From: a virus
Strand: one strand, 5' to 3'
Length of the DNA stretch: 64,000 bases
IMG/VR virus record: IMGVR_UViG_3300027659_000020
Coordinates: 25,557-89,556 of that record
The translations under genes and the position numbers were made by a program. Each line of letters begins with the position of its first letter. Positions within the stretch are counted from its first letter, which is position 1. The notes under the pieces are model-generated. The model did not search any database. It was not told the origin of the DNA and was given only the letters and a program-made list of their open reading frames with translations. Shown piece by piece: positions 7,138-14,252 of this stretch.

Positions 7138-7946
7138 TGAAAGTAATTGCCATGAGCCTACTCGCGCTGTCTTTAGTTGGCTGCGCTTCAATACCTCGCT
7201 CGCCGAGTATTCTTGAGATGCCACGCAGCCAAGTATCTCCGCTTGAGAAGCAATTGATCGGGGTTCCACCAATTGATGGTAACCGGATCACTGTTGCTAT
7301 CTACGGTTTCGCAGATAAGACAGGTCAGCGCAAGACTCAGGATGCTTATGCTTCATTCTCATCAGCGGTCACACAAGGAGCAGATTCTTGGCTAATTGAC
7401 TCACTGCGCACTGCTGGATCAGGTAGGTGGTTTCAGGTGCTAGAGCGAACATCCTTGGACAATCTAATTAAGGAACGGCAGCTTATTGCACAGACGCGCG
7501 AGTCGTTTCTGGGCAGAGATGCTGAAAAACTTTCTCCGATGCTATTCGCCGGTATCATTGCTGAGGGCGGGATTATCGGATACGATACTAACATTTTGAC
7601 TGGAGGTGCCGGAGCTAGTCTCTTAGGTATATCCGGAAATACACAATACCGAAAAGATGTCGTGACAGTCTCCTTGAGATTTGTCTCGGTTCAGACTGGA
7701 GAAGTACTGCTTTCTGTAGCAGTTACAAAAACAATCACAAGTGTGAGCGTCTCTGGAAATCTTTTCAAGTTCTATGAACACGGTACAACGCCCGCAGAAT
7801 CTGAATTGGGCCTGACAGCTAATGAGCCGAATACTATCGCGGTTCGTAGCGCAATTGATCAGGCTGTTATAGAGATCATACATCAAGGGGCGAAGACTGG
7901 ATTATGGAAATTCGTCACGACACTACCACTAACCACAAATCCTTAA
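7137..7946 (+). CDS. csgG: CsgG-like outer-membrane curli secretion channel
   Basis: The 269-aa product starts in a one-base overlap with csgF. Residues 1-16 are a lipoprotein signal with lipobox LVGC. The body follows CsgG closely: VAIYGFADKTGQ, FSSAVTQGADSWLIDSL, WFQVLERTSLDNLIKERQL, then IIAEGGIIGYDTN with a Gly-rich GGAGA stretch and QYRKDVVTVSLRFVSVQTG, and a C-terminal GLWKF. CsgG forms a nonameric outer-membrane channel that exports curlin subunits. The length matches E. coli CsgG (277 aa). No CsgE, CsgB, CsgC or CsgD gene was seen. Together with csgF and the curlin-like gene downstream this looks like a complete minimal secretion set. Confidence 0.93.
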   Translation: MKVIAMSLLALSLVGCASIPRSPSILEMPRSQVSPLEKQLIGVPPIDGNRITVAIYGFADKTGQRKTQDAYASFSSAVTQGADSWLIDSLRTAGSGRWFQVLERTSLDNLIKERQLIAQTRESFLGRDAEKLSPMLFAGIIAEGGIIGYDTNILTGGAGASLLGISGNTQYRKDVVTVSLRFVSVQTGEVLLSVAVTKTITSVSVSGNLFKFYEHGTTPAESELGLTANEPNTIAVRSAIDQAVIEIIHQGAKTGLWKFVTTLPLTTNP

Positions 7947-7958
7947 GATAATTGCACT

Positions 7959-8771
7959 ATGAAAACTCTCATTAAGCTAATAATCGGATTTGCACTGATC
8001 GGATTGTTCCTCACCGCAGCATATGCGCAGAACCAGATCTATGTAAATCAAGTTACTACAGGCGGAAATACCACCTTAGTCCAAGTCGGAAGCCTCAATA
8101 AAGTCGGGACCTCACAAACTCCGAGTGACATCACCGGAGATAATATCGTGTTTGAAATGCGTCAGATTGGCGACAGCAATGACACCAAGTTTTCCATTGC
8201 TAGCGCAAACAACCTGAAGCTGCTTACTGTTGCTACCGGCAATAGCAATGCCCAGCAGTATTACTTCTCTGGTGCTAGCAATAATGTAAATATACTACTG
8301 AATGGAAACTCAAATAAGTTCTTACTCAACGGAGACACTACCGTGGATCACACATCGAGCACAGATACAGCTAAGGCTACCTTTACCAATTCGGACCTGT
8401 TGTTCGACGTTCAAGGTAACTCGAATGACATCCGTCTTGGAATTAGTTCAGGTAAATACAACTATCTGGACTACAAAGTCACTGGTAACTCCAATACTAT
8501 CAAATCAACTCAAATCGGAAACACGGCGGGTTCTGCTGCAAAGGCTGGCCATGAACAGACCGTTGTGCTTACCGGATCTTCCAATGACTTGACAATCTAT
8601 CAGGGCGGACTCGAAAAGCAACTGTTCAACTACACACTGGCCGGATCAACCAATACGGTGCGCATTGTGCAGACCACGACCGGTTATGCTCCGGTGATGA
8701 CTACATCCGGAACAAATGGCCCAGCAGGTCCTGCCACTACCACCAATTCAATCGTTCCTCCTTCACTTTAA
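7959..8771 (+). CDS. Secreted curlin-like repeat protein
   Basis: The 270-aa product begins with a clear Sec signal peptide (MKTLIKLIIGFALIGLFLTA, cleavage after AYA at about residue 23). The mature part starts QNQIYVNQVTTGGNTTLVQ and contains at least six loosely spaced G-N/S-S/T-N motifs (TGNSNAQQ, NGNSNKFL, QGNSNDIR, TGNSNTIK, TGSSNDLT, AGSTNTVR) between short alternating strands. This is the Asn/Gln/Gly/Ser pattern of curlin-type amyloid subunits, though longer and less regular than CsgA. It lies 12 bases after csgG, so it is the obvious candidate substrate. Fibre formation is inferred from composition and context. Confidence 0.75.
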   Translation: MKTLIKLIIGFALIGLFLTAAYAQNQIYVNQVTTGGNTTLVQVGSLNKVGTSQTPSDITGDNIVFEMRQIGDSNDTKFSIASANNLKLLTVATGNSNAQQYYFSGASNNVNILLNGNSNKFLLNGDTTVDHTSSTDTAKATFTNSDLLFDVQGNSNDIRLGISSGKYNYLDYKVTGNSNTIKSTQIGNTAGSAAKAGHEQTVVLTGSSNDLTIYQGGLEKQLFNYTLAGSTNTVRIVQTTTGYAPVMTTSGTNGPAGPATTTNSIVPPSL

Positions 8772-8774
8772 TCC

Positions 8775-9938
8775 GTGAATATTAAAGCCGCTATTGCTAT
8801 TAGCTTAGCGGCTTTTTCGTCTGCGTATGGGTCGATTGGAAAGATGCTAGAGGTAACTGGGCCTACTCAGATTGTTCGTGGGAAAGATAAGATTGAGGGC
8901 AAAGTCAATGTAGAAGTTGAGATGAACGATTCAGTGGAAACGCTTAAGTCTCGTGTCTCGATTACATTCGAGGATAATACCCGGATGCAGGTTACAGAAT
9001 TCTCAAAGCTAAAAATTGATGAATTTGTATATGACTCAAAGACTGGTAAAGGTAGTCTGGGTATAAAAGCTGCATTTGGCACTGTGCGGTATGCTTCTGG
9101 AGCAATCGCCAAGAACAGCCGTGAAAACGTCAAGGTGCAGACACCTACCGCAAAAGTATCGGTGCGTGGCACTGACTTTTCAATGACAGTATCTGAAGAT
9201 GGCAAGAGTCTGATTGTACTTCTACCATCAATTCCTAACGCCGCTGGCGAAAAAGCAATAGTAGGAGAGATTGAGGTCTCGAATATGAGCGGCACTGTGC
9301 TAATGACTAAAGCATATCAGGCAACATTCGTATCCTCGGCAAATACCGCTCCCACTCCTCCCATCATTCTAGACTTTCAGGATGAGTCTAAGATCAACAA
9401 TATGCTAATGGTCGAGACACCTAAGCAAGTCACGCAGGCAGTGAAAGAACAGAAGAAAGACAAACAATCACAATCCACAAGCGACAATGAAGATAATAAG
9501 CCAAAAAAATCTGCTGCGAAAGCAGATGCTAAGGTTGCAGTTTCTCAGATTGATACGCCAGCAAATAATGAACCAGTGGCTAAAGCAGAAGATATACCTG
9601 CCGTCGAGACTAAGTTAGATCTAAGCTCTATACAGCCACAGGTGATGCAAGCGGTTGCTGAGGCAATTTCAAAGACTATTGCTCCAGCAGCTCCAGCAGT
9701 TTCAGTTATAGCAGTGGAGCCACCTACTAATATGATAGTGTCTGCAACAGTAAATACTGGCTGGTCAACTGATGGAGTTAACGCCACGCTGTATATCGAT
9801 AGTAGCGGAAATATCATTCGGTATAGCACTAAAGCAAATATCAGCGCTACAGTTGAAGTCACTAACGGTGAGGGAGCCAAGACATATCCTCTCAACTTCG
9901 GTGATAAATTAAATGTGAAGATCATACAAAAGAAATAA
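8775..9938 (+). CDS. FecR-domain secreted protein
   Basis: GTG 8775 is the only good start and gives a signal peptide (NIKAAIAISLAAFSSAYG). Residues 45-150 form a FecR domain: VETLKSRVSITFEDNTRMQV, the GSLGIKAAFGTVRYASG segment and VKVQTPTAKVSVRGTDF. A Lys/Ala-rich low-complexity region (about 215-275) follows and then a small beta-rich C-terminal domain. FecR-domain proteins are periplasmic sensors or structural modules and are often encoded beside CHASE2 cyclases in bacteria, as here, where the cyclase starts two bases downstream. A terminator-like hairpin lies inside its signal-peptide codons. Confidence 0.85.
   Translation: MNIKAAIAISLAAFSSAYGSIGKMLEVTGPTQIVRGKDKIEGKVNVEVEMNDSVETLKSRVSITFEDNTRMQVTEFSKLKIDEFVYDSKTGKGSLGIKAAFGTVRYASGAIAKNSRENVKVQTPTAKVSVRGTDFSMTVSEDGKSLIVLLPSIPNAAGEKAIVGEIEVSNMSGTVLMTKAYQATFVSSANTAPTPPIILDFQDESKINNMLMVETPKQVTQAVKEQKKDKQSQSTSDNEDNKPKKSAAKADAKVAVSQIDTPANNEPVAKAEDIPAVETKLDLSSIQPQVMQAVAEAISKTIAPAAPAVSVIAVEPPTNMIVSATVNTGWSTDGVNATLYIDSSGNIIRYSTKANISATVEVTNGEGAKTYPLNFGDKLNVKIIQKK
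8784..8817 (+). terminator. Intrinsic terminator embedded in the fecR-like gene start
   Basis: AAAGCCGCTA at 8784-8793 and its exact complement at 8806-8815 form a 10-bp GC-rich stem with a 12-base loop, running into a tract of five T (8813-8817). It sits just after the curlin-like stop and within codons 4-15 of the next gene. By shape it is a good Rho-independent terminator and could attenuate the FecR and cyclase genes relative to the curli genes. Confidence 0.6.
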
Positions 9939-9940
9939 TT

Positions 9941-11983
9941 ATGAAGAAACATATGCTCAAGACTCTTGCTGTGGGATTTGGCGTGCTTGCAGCCGCGGCC
10001 ATTCTGCGAATCTTGGATCCATACCCAATTGAAGTACTTCGTCTAAAAGGTCTAGATTACTACCAACGAGCGCAAGAAAAGAAGCTATCCGAGAATATCG
10101 CGGTTATTGAGATCGACGAGAATGCTCTAGAAGCAAATGGGCAATGGCCCTGGAAACGCGATGTACTTGCTGCCGGTATACAACGCGCCGCAGACGCAGG
10201 AGCAACAGCAGTAGTTCTGCCCGTCATCTTTGCAGAGCCTGACCGGCTTGGCGGAGATGTTCAGTTCGTAGAGCAGCTTAATAAAACAGCAGTAATCATT
10301 TCTCAGTCTGCATCCCAAAAGGGCAAAGGATATCCAGTGCCTCGGGGCCTAGCTACTATCGGTGGAGCAGCAGAGGATTGGCTGTTCGACTATCCTGCTG
10401 CAATTGGGCCGATTGATGAAATTGGCAAAGCCGCAGCAGGTGTCGGTATGCTGCTAACAGCACCTGAACTTGATGGCGTGGTACGTCGCCTTCCGCTAAT
10501 CATACAAGTCAAAGGTGAGAAGTATCCTACTTTACCACTCGAGGTGCTGCGCGTCTTTGGCGGTGAGGCGAGTAATCAGGCAAAAGTCACAGAAGCTGGT
10601 ATTGCGGCAGTGCGCGTGGCAGGTATTGCGCCAATTAAGACTGATGCTAATGCCAGAGTCTGGCTTAACTTTAAGTATACCTTTTCTTCAGTATCTTACA
10701 CTGATAAAGACTGGAGCAGTCTAAAGGGTCGTATTGCTATTATTGCACCGACGGCAGAAGGTCTGGCAAATACTGTAGCATCACCTCTGGGTACTACATA
10801 CGGTTATGAGGTCAATCTTCATGCATTGCAGATGCTGATTGATGAGGCGCGTTTGGAACGGCCAGCGGAATTTGATCTTTATGAGCTTGCTGCAGGTGTG
10901 CTGATTTGCGCAATAGCAGTAGTGACTATCTGCTATCTGAGTTATAAACTTGCCGGGCTGATCTTTGTGCTACTTGCTGCAATTCCCATCGGTATAGGAT
11001 TCTACCTATTTCACCTCGGATTGCTAGCCGACTATACATGGCTGATAATCGCGTTGACAGCAAGCTGGGGATCTGCGCTGTTCATGCGATTCGTGATGGA
11101 ATTTAAGTTAAAGCAGCAGATTAAAAAGCAGTTTGAGACATACCTATCGCCAGATCAGGTTGCGCAGTTACAGAAGAATCCAGATGCACTCAAACTCGGA
11201 GGTGAGGAACGCGAGCTTTCCATCATGTTCACCGATGTCCGTGGGTTTACCGCAATCTCTGAGCACTACGGAAAGAACGTCCAGGGACTGACTCAGATCA
11301 TGAATCGCTACATGACAGCAATGACTAGGTCAATCATTGAGAAGAAAGGTACTCTCGACAAGTACATCGGCGATGCTCAGATGGCATTCTGGAATGCTCC
11401 TCTCGATGACAATTCTCATGCCATTCATGCGGTTGAAACTGGTCTGGAGATGATGAGAAGTCTGAAGGCTTTTAATGCAGAGATCACTCAGGAAGGTGTC
11501 CCGGCTTTTGGTATGGGTCTGGGTATCAACACCGGAACTGTGGTGGTAGGCAATATGGGATCTGAGCAGCGATTTGACTACACCTGCCTGGGCGATCATG
11601 TCAATCTTGCATCACGCCTAGAAGGACAGTCAAAACCGTACGGTGTGAAGATCGTTCTGGGACCACTTACTCGTGAGCGCGTGAAGGATGTCTATCCTAC
11701 GCTAGAGCTTGATTGCATCGCAGTAAAAGGTAAGAAAGAAGGCGTGCGAATCTACACCGTCTTTGACAAAGGCACTCATATCTATCCGGTGAGCCATGAT
11801 AGCTTTCTGGATCTATATCGTACTCGCGAATGGAATGAAGCAATCAGGCTGGCAAAGCACCTTGCTGCTAGTATGGACTTCATGGCTGGATACTACGAGA
11901 TGATGGTCGAGCGGATTGAGTATCTGCGCGATAATGATCCCGGAACAAGTTGGGATACTATTTTTAGAGCCACCTCGAAATAA
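9941..11983 (+). CDS. CHASE2-domain adenylate/guanylate cyclase
   Basis: The 680-aa product has an N-terminal membrane anchor (residues 7-22), an extracytoplasmic CHASE2 sensor (about 25-310; DYYQRAQEKKLSENIAVIEI, then GQWPWKRDVLA), three membrane spans (about 310-385), a linker (KKQFETYLSPDQVAQL) and a class III cyclase domain (about 420-610). The catalytic pieces are intact: FTDVRGF with metal ligand Asp432, LDKYIGDAQMAFW with Asp478 and substrate-binding Lys474, DYTCLGDHVNLASRLEG with the transition-state Asn and Arg. The Lys and the Asp/Thr-type pattern favour ATP over GTP. It should make a cyclic nucleotide in the cytoplasm in response to a periplasmic signal. It ends the array that begins at 4762. 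Confidence 0.92.
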   Translation: MKKHMLKTLAVGFGVLAAAAILRILDPYPIEVLRLKGLDYYQRAQEKKLSENIAVIEIDENALEANGQWPWKRDVLAAGIQRAADAGATAVVLPVIFAEPDRLGGDVQFVEQLNKTAVIISQSASQKGKGYPVPRGLATIGGAAEDWLFDYPAAIGPIDEIGKAAAGVGMLLTAPELDGVVRRLPLIIQVKGEKYPTLPLEVLRVFGGEASNQAKVTEAGIAAVRVAGIAPIKTDANARVWLNFKYTFSSVSYTDKDWSSLKGRIAIIAPTAEGLANTVASPLGTTYGYEVNLHALQMLIDEARLERPAEFDLYELAAGVLICAIAVVTICYLSYKLAGLIFVLLAAIPIGIGFYLFHLGLLADYTWLIIALTASWGSALFMRFVMEFKLKQQIKKQFETYLSPDQVAQLQKNPDALKLGGEERELSIMFTDVRGFTAISEHYGKNVQGLTQIMNRYMTAMTRSIIEKKGTLDKYIGDAQMAFWNAPLDDNSHAIHAVETGLEMMRSLKAFNAEITQEGVPAFGMGLGINTGTVVVGNMGSEQRFDYTCLGDHVNLASRLEGQSKPYGVKIVLGPLTRERVKDVYPTLELDCIAVKGKKEGVRIYTVFDKGTHIYPVSHDSFLDLYRTREWNEAIRLAKHLAASMDFMAGYYEMMVERIEYLRDNDPGTSWDTIFRATSK

Positions 11984-12128
11984 GTATTGTGACATAAGCA
12001 GAACGGCTTACTGGTTTAAGCGCGTATTTCATTAGAAAACAATGTCAGTTTTTGCTAAAAGCACAGTATTTTAAGTCGTTGCTAGTGTGCAACTTAGGAA
12101 AATAGCAGCACAAATGCTTATTTTGTTA

Positions 12129-12157
12129 TTTACATTGGTTGGTAGCCGCAATTGAAT
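12129..12157 (+). promoter_or_regulatory. Possible promoter (TTTACA-N17-TTGAAT)
   Basis: In the 221-base gap after the cyclase gene, TTTACA (12129-12134) is followed 17 bases later by TTGAAT, a weak -10 match. The spacing and the TTTACA box resemble the sites at 3233, 13919 and 15474. It would transcribe the small genes beginning at 12205. The rest of the gap is AT-rich with no other feature that I can support. Confidence 0.3.
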
Positions 12158-12182
12158 ATGCGAGTCAGGTGGACAACGCAAA

Positions 12183-12211
12183 ACCAACTTAAACAAAAAA
12201 CAAAATGAAAA
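12183..12211 (+). repeat. 29-base leader repeat, copy 1
   Basis: A 29-base sequence beginning ACCAACTTAAAC, then A-rich, and running through the ATG and second codon (ATGAAAA) is present here and again, identically, at 12443-12471 before the next gene. It covers the whole ribosome-binding region of each gene, so it may be a shared translation leader or the trace of a local duplication. Confidence 0.8.
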
Positions 12212-12423
12212 TACATCTATCTACTACTCATAGCGACGGCAGCATTATTTCGTATTCAGCCAAGGTTGTTAGAGCTTCGGGGGAATACGCCCAACCCAAC
12301 CTAACATGGGTTGAGATTCCAGCTAGAGTTAGAGCTCTCCGTTTCCCACCTTACGGCGGGCGACGGTATGTCGCTTTCAAAACATCGACGATCGCGACGC
12401 GACGCGACGCGGCGCTCGCCTGA
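12205..12423 (+). CDS. Small basic protein of unknown function (72 aa)
   Basis: Starts at the ATG within the first copy of the 29-base leader repeat. The N-terminal half is beta-like (MKIHLSTTHSDGSIISYSAK); the C-terminal half is basic with an Arg/Ala-rich end encoded by a run of GACGC repeats. No domain is recognised. The shared leader with the gene at 12465 is the best support that it is expressed. Confidence 0.5.
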   Translation: MKIHLSTTHSDGSIISYSAKVVRASGEYAQPNLTWVEIPARVRALRFPPYGGRRYVAFKTSTIATRRDAALA

Positions 12424-12442
12424 TAGCGCAAATAACCCAACG

Positions 12443-12471
12443 ACCAACTTAAACAAAAAACAAAATGAAAA
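12443..12471 (+). repeat. 29-base leader repeat, copy 2
   Basis: Identical to 12183-12211 and in the same position relative to a start codon (ATG 12465). The two genes that follow are otherwise unrelated in sequence, so only the leader is duplicated. Confidence 0.8.
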
Positions 12472-12734
12472 CCCTAACTCCAGCCTCCCTCAACTTGCTG
12501 CTCAATCTCATCGCCGACTCCGGCAATTGGTCAAACATGCCAATGCTTGACCTCTCGCCCAGCGAGAAGGGGAATTACACTGACCTAAAGAAACACGGCC
12601 TAGTTAAATCTCACCGTGACGAGGGAATTGACTGGTGTAACTTCAAGTTTACTACCGGGACCATCGTCACTGATGGAACGCGCACCTTTATCCTTGAGGA
12701 TCACGGTGATTTTTCAGAGTCAAGGGTTGCGTGA
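12465..12734 (+). CDS. Small protein, possibly a winged-helix-like domain (89 aa)
   Basis: Starts within the second leader repeat. The N-terminal part is helical with a Ser/Trp motif (LLLNLIADSGNWSNMPMLDL), followed by LKKHGLVKSHRD, which resembles the recognition-helix region of small winged-helix proteins, and then a beta-hairpin (TDGTRTFILEDHGDF). That reading is tentative. Function unknown. Confidence 0.5.
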   Translation: MKTLTPASLNLLLNLIADSGNWSNMPMLDLSPSEKGNYTDLKKHGLVKSHRDEGIDWCNFKFTTGTIVTDGTRTFILEDHGDFSESRVA

Positions 12735-12759
12735 ATCATCATTCTCTATCTCAATCAAC

Positions 12760-12954
12760 ATGAAAGCTAATCAACTCACTTCCATCAAAATGAATAATAC
12801 CCAAGTGCTCGCTCCTGCAAATGACGGTAAAATCGGCGAGCCGCTCGGCGTTTGGCTTCGCCGACTGAATGATAAGGTTATGAGTACCCCGTCCGACCTT
12901 GAGGAGATGCTGGCAGTTAAATCTTCAGGCGCGACAGGAATTCTTTGGAAATAA
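12760..12954 (+). CDS. Small protein of unknown function (64 aa)
   Basis: ATG 12760 (MKANQLTSIKMNNTQVL) is chosen; an in-frame ATG at 12790 is an alternative, and the frame is open upstream to 12616, but that region overlaps the preceding gene. The C-terminus contains PLGVWLRRLNDKVMSTPSDL. No domain or membrane segment is recognised. It ends 11 bases before the next start. Confidence 0.5.
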   Translation: MKANQLTSIKMNNTQVLAPANDGKIGEPLGVWLRRLNDKVMSTPSDLEEMLAVKSSGATGILWK

Positions 12955-12965
12955 TAAAACGCAAC

Positions 12966-13436
12966 ATGAAAACACGCACGCGCATGATCCTCAACCGTAC
13001 CAAGACTTTACTGCTCCTTGGATCAATGCTCGCCGTGGGTTCCTTTGCTCGCGCTCAGGATACTGACAGAATGATCGTTGCTCTGGCGAAAGTCGAGTCA
13101 AATGGCAATGCTGCCGCGGTTGGAGATAACGGTAAGGCCTTCGGTATCCTCCAGATTCATCTCTCGATGGTACTCGACGCTAACCGCATCGCTAGCACAC
13201 ACTTCACACACCGTGAGATGCTTGATCCAGTAAAAGCTCGTTCTGTAGCGAAGATTGTGCTAACCTATTACTCTAAACACATTAGTAAAACCACTGGCCG
13301 CAATGCAACCAACAAGGAGCTCGCGTTCATCTGGAACGGCGGTGCGGGCGCATGGAAGCGAGCTAGCGTCCCTATCGATGATGCGAAACAGCGCAACCTC
13401 GAGGTATACTGGAACAAGGTCGCTAAAGCCCTCTAA
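12966..13436 (+). CDS. Secreted lysozyme-like / lytic transglycosylase-type protein
   Basis: ATG 12966 gives a basic N-terminus and a signal peptide (TKTLLLLGSMLAVGSFARA, cleavage after ARA at about residue 30). The mature domain has the SLT pattern MIVALAKVESNGNAAAVGD with the candidate catalytic Glu in VES, followed by KAFGILQIH and, later, LAFIWNGGAGAWKRA. It should cleave peptidoglycan in the periplasm, either as the phage endolysin exported by Sec or as a cell-wall-remodelling enzyme. The catalytic assignment rests on motif shape. Confidence 0.75.
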   Translation: MKTRTRMILNRTKTLLLLGSMLAVGSFARAQDTDRMIVALAKVESNGNAAAVGDNGKAFGILQIHLSMVLDANRIASTHFTHREMLDPVKARSVAKIVLTYYSKHISKTTGRNATNKELAFIWNGGAGAWKRASVPIDDAKQRNLEVYWNKVAKAL

Positions 13437-13443
13437 TTACATT

Positions 13444-13641
13444 ATGAATAAAATAATTGTCGGTGATAAAACCGAGAAAACCACGCCCACCTGCCAACAG
13501 GAGCTAGCATATGCACGAGCCAAGAAGCTTTCCGAGGCAAGTAATGCGCAACTTTCTCTAATCTGCGGAGAACTTACTGCCAAAGAATTCAGGACTATCC
13601 GAGCTATTCTAAGCTATATCCTTTTAACTCAATCCGCTTAA
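13444..13641 (+). CDS. Small helical protein of unknown function (65 aa)
   Basis: ATG 13444 follows the transglycosylase stop by seven bases. The sequence is Ala/Leu/Glu-rich and likely helical (ELAYARAKKLSEASNAQLSL, then TAKEFRTIRAILSYI). No membrane segment or known domain is visible. The spacing suggests it is co-transcribed with the lytic enzyme. Confidence 0.5.
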   Translation: MNKIIVGDKTEKTTPTCQQELAYARAKKLSEASNAQLSLICGELTAKEFRTIRAILSYILLTQSA

Positions 13642-13957
13642 ATGAAAAAACCAACACCCAGCCTTCGTCTGCCCCTCTGCCACAGTGCCGCGAAAAATAT
13701 CTTAGTCGAAGAAGTCAGCCGGCGCTGAATACCCACGGGCGCAAAACCTCTAAATAATAAATACGTTTGTTCTTTCAGATGAGCCTACTTCTAGTAAGTA
13801 GATCTAGATTATACACCCCGGCCCTCGTTTCATCCATATGCTGAACACTATTGGCCTAACTAAAATAAAGCATACTTCAACTCAAATTGAAGTAGGTTCA
13901 TTTGAAAGAATTTTTTGATTTACATTCCGCCAATTTAAGGTAGAATGATTCTACATT
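13642..13957 (+). other. Mostly non-coding gap with weak hairpins and one 28-codon frame
   Basis: A 316-base gap. It opens with a short frame (13642-13728, MKKPTPSLRLPLCHSAAK at the start) abutting the previous stop, which may or may not be translated. Farther on there are two small inverted repeats (CTACTT/AAGTAG at 13785-13801 and ACTTCAA/TTGAAGT near 13874-13893), a run of T at about 13911-13917, and the promoter-like site at 13919. I see no tRNA fold in it. Confidence 0.5.
13919..13946 (+). promoter_or_regulatory. Probable promoter (TTTACA-N16-TAGAAT)
   Basis: TTTACA at 13919-13924 and TAGAAT at 13941-13946, 16 bases apart, directly precede the gene at 13958. Transcription would start about five bases before the ATG, leaving almost no leader. 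It follows a hairpin and a T-rich stretch that could end upstream transcription. Confidence 0.5.
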
Positions 13958-14242
13958 ATGACTAAGACCAAATATGATCGCGAGCAATTGCTCGAACTCC
14001 TGCGTGCCAAAGATCCGGTAGTGGTGACATTCACCAAGATCGACGGAACTGTTCGTGACCTATACTGCACGCTTAACTTACAACTGATTCCTAAGGATAA
14101 AGTTCCGAAGAACACTAAGAAGATCAAGGAGAATCTTACAGTGATTCGTGCCTTTGATCTTGGCGAGGCAGATGAATGGCGCTCATTCCGCGTGGATTCT
14201 GTCACTGCACACAGCGTCATTCCTCTCATCGAGGCTAGCTAA
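13958..14242 (+). CDS. WYL_2-type SH3-like small protein (94 aa)
   Basis: The sequence VVVTFTKIDGTVRDLYCTLN followed by a charged loop (PKNTKKIKE), LTVIRAFDL and WRSFRVDSV matches the small Sm/SH3-like beta-barrel family (WYL_2) found in T4-like phages, where it is encoded near replication and transcription genes. The exact role is not known. A strong promoter-like site precedes it and the next gene starts ten bases downstream. Confidence 0.75.
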   Translation: MTKTKYDREQLLELLRAKDPVVVTFTKIDGTVRDLYCTLNLQLIPKDKVPKNTKKIKENLTVIRAFDLGEADEWRSFRVDSVTAHSVIPLIEAS

Positions 14243-14252
14243 TACTATCAAT

